Of a stretch of 5,123 nucleotides of DNA, positions 1-5,123 are shown one piece after another. The DNA comes from Chromatiaceae bacterium. GTDB taxonomy: Bacteria > Pseudomonadota > Gammaproteobacteria > Chromatiales > Chromatiaceae. The notes under the pieces were generated by a model, which worked only from the letters and a program-made list of their open reading frames with translations, did not search any database and was not told the DNA's origin. The stretch lies in contig JAEHCY010000016.1 in the NCBI GenBank assembly GCA_016880695.1, positions 1 through 5,123 on the forward strand, in the 5' to 3' direction. Every line of letters begins with the position of its first letter. The stretch's first letter is position 1. The position numbers were made by a program, and so were the translations under genes.

Positions 1-2576
1 GTGATGAAGAAGACGTCCTCGACGTCCGCTCCCACGGTGGCGATCTTGGCGTTGTGGACGCGGATGCGGCACTCGGCAAAGGCTAGCCCCACATCGGCGA
101 GCAGTCCCGGACGGTCGAGCGCCAGCAGACGCATTACGGTACGGTGATTGGTCTCGTCGGTGGAAAAGGCGATCTGCGTGGGGGTTGTGAAGTGGCGGTA
201 CTGCCGCGGCATGCGCCGCTTGACCGGGAACGGGGACTCCCCGGGTGCGTACATCGCCTGCTCAAGGGTGGCGCGGATCTCCTCGAGCCGCTCGGCCGCG
301 GTGATGGGGCTGCCATCCTGCTCCAACACCAGGTAGCTGTTGAGAGCCTTGGCATCGTTGGTGGTCATGATCCGGGCATTGAGGATGTTCAGGCCGAGTT
401 GGTCGAGGGTCGCCGTGGATAGGGCGAAGAGATTGTCGCGGTCGCGGGTGTAGAGAAACACCTCCGTGCTCCCGCGGGCAGTGAAGGGACGGATCGCCAC
501 CAAGGGAAGATCGCCGGGGCGTGCCGTCAGCACCAGCCCGGTCTGCCAGGCGATCTCGTCCGGCGACAGGCTGAGAAAAAAGTCGATGTTGAACAGCAAC
601 CACTGCGCCTTGCAGCGATCGAGGTCGAAGCCCTGTCGTTGCAGAGCGCGCAGGGCCTCCGCCTGTTTCTGTTGAATCAGCTCGTCCTGGGCCTGGGGGT
701 TGTGCAGTCCGCGCAGCAGGGCCCGCCGGGTGGTTTGGTAGAGATCGCGCAGCAGGGCGTCTTTCCAGGCGTTCCAGCGTTGGGGATTGGTCGCGCGAAC
801 GTCGGCGATGGTGAGCAGGTAGAGATAGTCCAACCGAACCAGGTCGCCCACCTGCGCGGCGAAGTCTTGGATGACCTCCGGGTCGCTGATGTCTCGGCGC
901 TGGGCGGTCATTGACATCGAGAGGTGCTTCTCCACCAGCCAAGCGACCAGGCGACTGTCGAACTCGCTCAGTCCGTGCGCCTGGCAGAACTCCCGGGCGT
1001 CGGCGGCACCGATCAGGGAATGATCGCCACCGCGTCCTTTGGCGATATCATGGAACAGGCCAGCCAGGTAGAGGAGCTCCAGCTTAGGAATCCCGCGAAT
1101 GATTGCGCTGCACAGAGGGAACTCGTGGTAGTGCTTGGGGATGGCCAGGCGGCGCAGGTTGCGGATCACCAACAGGGTATGCTCGTCCACGGTATAGACG
1201 TGGAACAGGTCGTACTGCATGCGCCCCACGATGTTGGCGAACATCGGCAGGTAGCGGGCGAGGATGCCATAGCGGTTCATGCGCCGCAGGGCATGGGTGA
1301 TTCCCTGGGGCTGGCGCAAGATCTCCATGAACAGGCTGCGCGCTTTTATGTCCGCGCGGAAGCCCTCATCGATGAGGTTGCGATATTGGCGGATCAGACG
1401 AATGGTGCTCGCGCGGACTCCGCTGATCTCGGGGTGATTCTCCAAGATCAAGAAAAGCTCAAGCAACGCGAGCGGATAGCGTTTAAAGACGGTTCGACTG
1501 GTCACTTCCAGAAAACCGCTCTGCACCTGGAAGCGACGGTTGATCGGCGTTGGCGGATCCTGGGGATCCCGTAGCAGAATGGCCTCCTGGAACAACTGCA
1601 GCAGCATCTCGTTCAAGCGGTTGAGGACAATGACCGTCCGATAGTAAGCCTGCATGAACTGCTCGACGGCCAGGGTACCCTCTGTGTCGTGGTAACCGAA
1701 CTGGAGCGCGAGGGTCCGCTGGTAGTCGAATAGGAGTCGATCCTCCCGTCGCCGGGTGAGTCGATGCAGGGCGAAACGGATGCGCCATAGATGCGCCTGA
1801 CGCTCGATCAGGGTCTGATACTCGGTCTCGGTGAGAAAACCCTGGGTGACCAGATCGTGCAGGTTGCGGGTGCCAAAGTGCCGTGCTGTCACCCAGCCGA
1901 TCATCTGGATGTCCCTCAGACCACCGGGGTTCTCCTTGATGTTGGGCTCGAGGTTGTAGGCGGTATCTCCGTATTTGTGCCAGCGCACCTGCTGTTCCAA
2001 CCACTTGGCGGCGAAGAAGTCCTCGCTCGACCAGATGCGCTCGGGCGCTGTCGCTTCCTCCATGGCGTGGAACAGTGGGAGCTCCCCGGTGATCGCGCGG
2101 GCCTCTAGCAGGTTGGTGATGATGGTGATGTCCCCGCTCGCCTCGCCGACGCACTCGGCGAGGGTGCGCACGCTGTGGCCTACTTCCAGGCCGACATCCC
2201 ACAGGAACGCAATTAGGTGGGCGATGGCGTTCTTCACATCGTCGCCCGCCCCGCTACCGAGCAGGATCAGGATGTCCACGTCTGAGCCGGGGTGCAGCTC
2301 ACCGCGGCCGTAACCGCCAACCGCGACCAGCGCCGCGTCGGTCGTTTGCGGGAGGTAGAGGTTCCAGGCGCGCACTAGGACCTGGTCGACCAAGTCGCTG
2401 CGTCCGTGCACCAGCTCACCGATCGGAGCGCCGGCCAGGAACCGGCGCTCGGATTCATCGGCGCCGCGACGCAGTGTCTCGCGGAACAGTGGCAGTGGAT
2501 CGATTGCGGTCGCGAGCCGGTGGTCGAGCTCTTCGATCTCGACCAGTGCCCCCGTACCAGTCTCTGGGATGCTCAT
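1..2576 (-). CDS. glnD: Bifunctional PII uridylyltransferase/uridylyl-removing enzyme GlnD (3' end outside window)
   Basis: Cytoplasmic sensor of glutamine. When glutamine is low it uridylylates PII proteins (GlnB/GlnK) using UTP; when glutamine is high it removes UMP, steering glutamine synthetase adenylylation and the NtrB/NtrC response (known for the family). The frame is open for 858 codons from ATG at 2576 with no interruption, and runs off the left edge; E. coli GlnD is about 890 residues, so only about 30 are missing. Seen in order: nucleotidyltransferase motif GGYGRGELHPGSDVD at residues 87-101 with metal-binding D99 and D101; NPGGLRDI motif near residue 212; HD phosphohydrolase domain with H459 in FHVYTVDEH and LFHDIAKGRGGDHS carrying H509-D510; a first ACT domain from about residue 700; a second ACT domain from about 815, cut by the edge. 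Both catalytic sites look intact, so both activities are expected. The start overlaps the map stop (ATGA). No Shine-Dalgarno precedes it (upstream bases GTCTCCCTTCGC), so translation probably depends on coupling to map. Confidence 0.97.
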   Translation of the reverse strand, partial: MSIPETGTGALVEIEELDHRLATAIDPLPLFRETLRRGADESERRFLAGAPIGELVHGRSDLVDQVLVRAWNLYLPQTTDAALVAVGGYGRGELHPGSDVDILILLGSGAGDDVKNAIAHLIAFLWDVGLEVGHSVRTLAECVGEASGDITIITNLLEARAITGELPLFHAMEEATAPERIWSSEDFFAAKWLEQQVRWHKYGDTAYNLEPNIKENPGGLRDIQMIGWVTARHFGTRNLHDLVTQGFLTETEYQTLIERQAHLWRIRFALHRLTRRREDRLLFDYQRTLALQFGYHDTEGTLAVEQFMQAYYRTVIVLNRLNEMLLQLFQEAILLRDPQDPPTPINRRFQVQSGFLEVTSRTVFKRYPLALLELFLILENHPEISGVRASTIRLIRQYRNLIDEGFRADIKARSLFMEILRQPQGITHALRRMNRYGILARYLPMFANIVGRMQYDLFHVYTVDEHTLLVIRNLRRLAIPKHYHEFPLCSAIIRGIPKLELLYLAGLFHDIAKGRGGDHSLIGAADAREFCQAHGLSEFDSRLVAWLVEKHLSMSMTAQRRDISDPEVIQDFAAQVGDLVRLDYLYLLTIADVRATNPQRWNAWKDALLRDLYQTTRRALLRGLHNPQAQDELIQQKQAEALRALQRQGFDLDRCKAQWLLFNIDFFLSLSPDEIAWQTGLVLTARPGDLPLVAIRPFTARGSTEVFLYTRDRDNLFALSTATLDQLGLNILNARIMTTNDAKALNSYLVLEQDGSPITAAERLEEIRATLEQAMYAPGESPFPVKRRMPRQYRHFTTPTQIAFSTDETNHRTVMRLLALDRPGLLADVGLAFAECRIRVHNAKIATVGADVEDVFFI
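2573..2576 (-). promoter_or_regulatory. ATGA stop/start overlap coupling map to glnD
   Basis: Read on the minus strand, the four bases form ATGA: ATG starts glnD and TGA ends map. This overlap is a common signature of translational coupling by termination-reinitiation. The absence of a purine-rich ribosome binding site in the roughly 15 bases before the glnD start makes coupling more likely here. The overlap is seen directly; coupling is inferred. Confidence 0.8.
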
Positions 2577-3355
2577 GCGAAGGGAGACGGTTCTGTTTCC
2601 TCGGCGCGCAGGGTCAGGATTTCGTGACCGGTCTCGTTGATCAGCAGTGTATGCTCCCACTGGGCCGAGAGGCTGCGATCCTTGGTGACCACTGTCCATC
2701 CGTCGGGGAGAAGCTTCACGAAGCGCTTGCCCGCGTTGATCATGGGCTCCACCGTGAAGCACATACCGGCCTGCAGGGTCACCCCCGTCGAGGGGTTTCC
2801 ATAATGGAGAACCTGCGGTTCCTCATGAAACTCGCGGCCGATACCGTGACCGCAGTATTCGCGGACCACCGAGAACCCGTGTGATTCCACAAAGCTCTGG
2901 ATGGCGTGCCCGATGTCTCCAAGCTGGGCGCCGGGGCGAGCCTGCGCGATGCCTCGGAGCATGGCCTCGCGGGTGACCTCAACCAGGCGCCGGGCCAGCA
3001 CCGAGACCTCGCCGATGAGGAACATCTTGCTTGTGTCGCCGTGGAAACCGTCCTTGATCACGGTGACGTCGACGTTGACGATGTCGCCCCTTTTCAGGCG
3101 CTTGCCTCCAGGGATGCCGTGGCAGACCTGATGGTTGACCGAGGTGCAGATGGATTTTGGAAAACCTCGGTAGTCGAGCGGTGCCGGCGTGGCCCGCTGG
3201 ACGTTGACGATGTAATCGGAGCAGATGCGGTCAATCTCGTCGGTGGTGATTCCCGGCTGGACGTAGGGCTCGATCATCTCGAGGACCTCGGCGGCGAGTC
3301 GGCCAGCGGCCCTCATCTTGTCCACTTCGCTCGGTGTCTTTAGGGGAATGCTCAT
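2573..3355 (-). CDS. map: Type I methionine aminopeptidase
   Basis: Cytoplasmic metalloprotease that removes the initiator methionine from new proteins when the second residue is small, after deformylation. The protein is 260 residues (E. coli 264) and closely resembles the E. coli enzyme end to end. The five metal ligands of the pita-bread fold are all present: D96 (in DIVNVDVT), D107 (GFHGDTSK), H170 (EYCGHGIG), E203 (FTVEPMI) and E234 (AQWEHT). H79 in VCHGIP matches the conserved active-site histidine. The start at 3355 gives MSIPLKTPSEVDKMR, in register with the family N-terminus. A TTG at 3424 would add 23 residues of non-conserved, Pro-rich sequence with no ribosome binding site, and was rejected. 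The chosen ATG also lacks a clear Shine-Dalgarno (preceding bases CTTGCACCCCCACC). The gene is divergent from rpsB and its stop overlaps the glnD start, so the two are almost certainly co-transcribed. Complete and apparently functional. Confidence 0.97.
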   Translation of the reverse strand: MSIPLKTPSEVDKMRAAGRLAAEVLEMIEPYVQPGITTDEIDRICSDYIVNVQRATPAPLDYRGFPKSICTSVNHQVCHGIPGGKRLKRGDIVNVDVTVIKDGFHGDTSKMFLIGEVSVLARRLVEVTREAMLRGIAQARPGAQLGDIGHAIQSFVESHGFSVVREYCGHGIGREFHEEPQVLHYGNPSTGVTLQAGMCFTVEPMINAGKRFVKLLPDGWTVVTKDRSLSAQWEHTLLINETGHEILTLRAEETEPSPFA

Positions 3356-3407
3356 GGTGGGGGTGCAAGGAGAACGATGATCGACAGGTGCTGGACCAGG
3401 CCGGGCG

Positions 3408-3437
3408 TTGCCGAGGAATGACAATCCATGGTATAAA
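3408..3437 (+). promoter_or_regulatory. Predicted sigma-70 promoter of rpsB-tsf (extended -10)
   Basis: A TTGCCG -35-like hexamer (3408-3413), an 18-base spacer, and TATAAA (3432-3437) preceded by TG at 3429-3430 make a strong extended -10 promoter pointing at rpsB. The start of transcription would fall near 3443-3445, giving a leader of about 186 nt. In E. coli the rpsB promoter is likewise of the extended -10 type and precedes a long leader (from memory of the literature). No other plus-strand promoter of comparable quality is visible before rpsB. Start site not mapped. Confidence 0.7.
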
Positions 3438-3488
3438 AGGCAGCTGCGAATCGCAAATGGTTCGCAATCGCTACAACCTGTGCAGCGG

Positions 3489-3519
3489 CGGGCACCAACC
3501 TTTGGTGGCCCGTTTTTTT
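3489..3519 (+). terminator. Terminator-like hairpin with T7 tract inside the rpsB leader
   Basis: CGGGC (3489-3493) pairs with GCCCG (3508-3512), continuing as ACCAA (3494-3498) with TTGGT (3502-3506). The loop is CCT and one G (3507) is bulged. Seven T's follow immediately (3513-3519). This is the form of a rho-independent terminator on the plus strand. It lies about 45-75 nt after the predicted rpsB start of transcription, and no plus-strand gene ends upstream of it, so it would act on the rpsB leader transcript itself, either as an attenuator or simply as part of the leader fold. Confidence 0.5.
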
Positions 3520-3614
3520 ACTCCGCACACGCACCGTCACGTGGGACTGGGTGCCTCGGCCTGTGAGTGGCTGGGTCGTCCCATGGGGTTCGTGGAGGCT
3601 CAACCCGAAAAGGC

Positions 3615-3620
3615 AAGGAG
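3615..3620 (+). promoter_or_regulatory. Ribosome binding site of rpsB
   Basis: AAGGAG lies 9 bases before the ATG at 3630. It supports that start over the in-frame GTG at 3567, which would add 21 residues with no family counterpart. Confidence 0.88.
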
Positions 3621-3629
3621 ATTCTCGTC

Positions 3630-4376
3630 ATGAGCGATATTTCGATGCGCCAGATGCTTGAGGCTGGCGTGCATTTTGGTCACCAGACCCGCTACTGGAA
3701 CCCGAAGATGGCGGCGTACATCTTCGGCCAGCGTAACAAGATCCACATCATCAACCTCGAACGGACGCTTCCGCTGTATCTGGAGGCGCTCAATTTCATT
3801 GGTTCCCTGGCGGCCAATGGGGGGCGCATTCTTTTTCTCGGTACGAAGCGCGCCGCCCGCGAGGTGATTCAAGAGGAGGCCCAGCGTTGCGCGATGCCGT
3901 TTGTGAATGATCGCTGGCTCGGCGGCATGCTGACCAACTTCCAAACCATCCGCCAGTCCATCAAGCGTCTCAAGGAGCTTGAGACAATGTTCGAGGATGG
4001 CAGCATCGGCCGCTTCAACAAGAAAGAGGCCCTGGGGCTGAGCAGGGAGCGCGAGAAGCTTGAGCGGAGCCTTGGTGGGATCAAGAACATGGGGGGTGTC
4101 CCCGATGCGCTGTTCGTGATCGATGTCGGACACGAGAAGATTGCCGTCACCGAGGCGAACAAGCTCGGCATTCCGGTGGTCGGTGTGGTCGACACCAACA
4201 ACGATCCGAGCAACGTCGATTACGTGATCCCCGGTAACGACGATGCGATCCGTGCCGTGCAGATCTATGTCCGCGGGGCTGCTGAAGCCGTGCTCAACGG
4301 CCGGGCCACCGCCGCTCGGATGGTCGCCGGCGGGGAAGACGAGTTTATCGAGGTCGGGGGAAAACCGGCTGAATGA
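3630..4376 (+). CDS. rpsB: 30S ribosomal protein S2
   Basis: Component of the small ribosomal subunit, located near the head-platform junction and needed for S1 to join the 30S particle (family knowledge). The complete protein is 248 residues (E. coli 241) and starts [20 protein letters not shown]. Conserved landmarks: [19 protein letters not shown] at residues 9-27 (N-terminal S2 signature), HIINLE 39-44, [10 protein letters not shown] 67-76, [10 protein letters not shown] 95-104, a charged Lys/Glu-rich helical arm at about 105-147, [20 protein letters not shown] 147-166, then [13 protein letters not shown] 181-193 and a [11 protein letters not shown] segment. The C-terminal tail is acidic and variable, as is usual. 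The start is set by AAGGAG at 9-base spacing and by alignment. First gene of the rpsB-tsf operon, divergent from map, probably autoregulated through its leader. Confidence 0.98.
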   Translation: MSDISMRQMLEAGVHFGHQTRYWNPKMAAYIFGQRNKIHIINLERTLPLYLEALNFIGSLAANGGRILFLGTKRAAREVIQEEAQRCAMPFVNDRWLGGMLTNFQTIRQSIKRLKELETMFEDGSIGRFNKKEALGLSREREKLERSLGGIKNMGGVPDALFVIDVGHEKIAVTEANKLGIPVVGVVDTNNDPSNVDYVIPGNDDAIRAVQIYVRGAAEAVLNGRATAARMVAGGEDEFIEVGGKPAE

Positions 4377-4386
4377 ATGAACGCCT

Positions 4387-4414
4387 CCGGCTGCGGTCGA
4401 TCGACCGCAGCCGG
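4387..4414. repeat. Perfect 28-base inverted repeat between rpsB and tsf
   Basis: CCGGCTGCGGTC (4387-4398) is exactly complementary to 4403-4414 around a central GATC, giving a perfect 12-pair, very GC-rich RNA stem starting 10 bases after the rpsB stop. The bases after it (CGTGGAATAAGG) lack a T-tract, so it is not a standard intrinsic terminator. Likely roles are protecting the rpsB 3' end from exonucleases, acting as an mRNA processing site, or causing partial termination or pausing between rpsB and tsf. These roles are inferred; the palindrome itself is plain in the sequence. Confidence 0.85.
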
Positions 4415-4446
4415 CGTGGAATAAGGCGAGCAACACTTTCCTCCTA

Positions 4447-4451
4447 GAGGG
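4447..4451 (+). promoter_or_regulatory. Ribosome binding site of tsf
   Basis: GAGGG lies 7 bases before the ATG at 4459, giving tsf its own initiation signal independent of rpsB translation. Confidence 0.8.
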
Positions 4452-4458
4452 TTCTGTC

Positions 4459-5123
4459 ATGGCTATCTCAGCCTCTTTGGTAAAAGAATTGCGGGAGCGC
4501 ACCGGCGCGGGGATGATGGAGTGCAAGAAGGCGCTGATCGAGACCGACGGCGACATCGAGGCCGCCATTGAGTTGATGCGCAAGACCGGCCAAGCCAAGG
4601 CCGCGAAGAAGGCGGGCCGCATCGCCGCCGAAGGTGTCATCGTGGTGAAACTGGCTGCGGACAACAAGGGCGCGGTGGTAGCCGAGGTCAACTGCGAGAC
4701 GGATTTCGTCGCCAAGGACGCCAGTTTCGCCGCCTTTGCCGATGCTGTGGCAGAGCGCCTGTTGGCTTCTGATGCGGAATCGGTGGACGAGGTCTTGGGT
4801 GGTCCCCTGCGTGATGGCGATCCCACCACGGGCGAGCAGGCGCGGGAATCCCTGGTGGCGAAGCTCGGCGAAAATATTGCGGTGCGCCGTTTTGTGCGCT
4901 ACAGGAGTGCCGCCGGTAGCCTCTACAGCTACCGCCACGGGGTGCGCATCGGTGTGCTCATTGAGCTCGAGGCGGGCGATGTCACCCTCGGTAAGGACCT
5001 GGCTATGCACATCGCCGCCAGCAACCCGCTGTGCGTTGCCTCCGGGGATGTCGCGCCGGAAACCCTGGAGAAGGAGCGCGAGATCTATCGGGCCCAGGTG
5101 GCCGCGAGCGGGAAGCCGGAGAA
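4459..5123 (+). CDS. tsf: Translation elongation factor Ts (3' end outside window)
   Basis: Guanine-nucleotide exchange factor that releases GDP from EF-Tu in the cytoplasm so EF-Tu can rebind GTP and aminoacyl-tRNA. The frame is open for 221 codons to the window edge; E. coli EF-Ts is 283 residues, so roughly 60 or more are missing, including the C-terminal module. Seen: N-terminal UBA-like EF-Tu-binding region (residues 1 to about 55) with the family signature [16 protein letters not shown] at 11-26; second signature [11 protein letters not shown] at 76-86, containing the TDFVAKD segment (81-87) whose Asp and Phe are known to disrupt the EF-Tu nucleotide site; and AMHIAASNP at about 182-190 in the core domain. 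The start at 4459 fits the family N-terminus and has a GAGGG site 7 bases upstream. Lies 82 bases after rpsB on the same strand, the conserved rpsB-tsf operon. Confidence 0.97.
   Translation, partial: MAISASLVKELRERTGAGMMECKKALIETDGDIEAAIELMRKTGQAKAAKKAGRIAAEGVIVVKLAADNKGAVVAEVNCETDFVAKDASFAAFADAVAERLLASDAESVDEVLGGPLRDGDPTTGEQARESLVAKLGENIAVRRFVRYRSAAGSLYSYRHGVRIGVLIELEAGDVTLGKDLAMHIAASNPLCVASGDVAPETLEKEREIYRAQVAASGKPE

Larger units (their letters stand above)
3444..3629 (+). promoter_or_regulatory. rpsB 5' leader, probable S2 autoregulatory region
   Basis: This is the non-coding segment between the predicted start of transcription and the rpsB start codon. In gammaproteobacteria such as E. 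coli, S2 represses rpsB-tsf through a conserved structured leader (established knowledge). Here I can see several possible helices by eye: 3445-3453 with 3458-3466 (9 pairs including two G-U, loop CAAA); 3489-3498 with 3502-3512 (next entry); 3540-3547 CGTGGGAC with 3578-3585 GTCCCATG (8 pairs including one G-U); and 3586-3590 GGGTT with 3602-3606 AACCC just before the ribosome binding site. I did not fold the region or compare it with a covariance model, so its identity as the S2-responsive element rests on position and structure potential only. Confidence 0.55.

Noticed and set aside
262..942. 226-codon minus-strand frame rich in Arg, Pro and Gly within glnD.
   Set aside because: It is an alternate frame of glnD, which continues intact here with HD and ACT domain sequence. 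The composition is typical of an out-of-frame shadow.
924..1574. 216-codon plus-strand frame antisense to glnD, ending in the central part of the gene.
   Set aside because: No ribosome binding site or family resemblance, and fully antisense to conserved GlnD coding sequence.
1483..2202. 239-codon minus-strand frame within glnD.
   Set aside because: Another out-of-frame shadow. The glnD frame through this stretch encodes conserved sequence, including the NPGGLRDI motif, without interruption.
1..2576. Possible frameshift in glnD, since no complete stop-bounded frame exists for it in the window.
   Set aside because: Codon phase was checked at several landmarks (positions 134, 368, 1052, 1202, 1280, 1328, 2282, 2576) and is constant; the frame simply leaves the window before its stop.
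2573..3424. N-terminally extended map starting at TTG 3424.
   Set aside because: The extra 23 residues do not match the family N-terminus, and TTG has no ribosome binding site. ATG at 3355 aligns with known Map starts.
3334..3633. 99-codon plus-strand frame covering the map-rpsB divergent region.
   Set aside because: It starts inside antisense map, crosses the rpsB promoter and leader, shows no recognisable protein features, and has no ribosome binding site; better explained as leader sequence.
3567..4376. Extended rpsB starting at GTG 3567.
   Set aside because: The added 21 residues lack family support, and AAGGAG at 3615-3620 points to ATG 3630.
3600..4829. 409-codon open frame on the minus strand spanning rpsB, the intergenic region and part of tsf.
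   Set aside because: It lies fully antisense to two clearly recognised genes, and its protein shows no family resemblance. Long antisense frames are expected opposite GC-rich coding sequence with biased third positions.

Overview
The window is an ordinary, well-conserved housekeeping locus of a GC-rich (roughly 60% by eye) gammaproteobacterium. The divergent order glnD <- map | rpsB -> tsf matches the arrangement in Escherichia coli and relatives. All four proteins align over long stretches with E. coli GlnD, Map, S2 and EF-Ts as I remember those sequences. Genus cannot be fixed from this; a purple-sulfur or halophile-like lineage such as Chromatiales is only a guess from GC content and protein style.

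Left half, minus strand: glnD (2576 down past position 1, lacking only about the last 30 codons) encodes the bifunctional PII uridylyltransferase/uridylyl-removing enzyme, the glutamine sensor of nitrogen control. It is preceded by map (3355 to 2573), type I methionine aminopeptidase. The map stop and glnD start share an ATGA, which implies one transcript and translational coupling. Neither gene has a recognisable Shine-Dalgarno sequence.

Middle: the 274-base divergent region 3356-3629 holds no convincing gene. It carries a good extended -10 promoter reading right into rpsB and a leader of about 186 nt with several possible RNA helices. One of these is a GC-rich hairpin followed by seven T's that looks like an intrinsic terminator. 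This is where S2-mediated autogenous control of rpsB-tsf acts in E. coli.

Right half, plus strand: rpsB (3630-4376, ribosomal protein S2) and tsf (4459 to beyond the window end, elongation factor Ts) form the expected translation operon, each with a clear ribosome binding site. They are separated by 82 bases containing a perfect 28-base inverted repeat without a T-tract.

I found no mobile element, CRISPR array, tRNA, rRNA or defence-like system, and I do not think the window contains an undescribed system. What merits a second look is regulatory: the terminator-like leader hairpin, the rpsB/tsf intergenic palindrome, the possible shared -10 of divergent promoters, and the SD-less coupled map-glnD arrangement.
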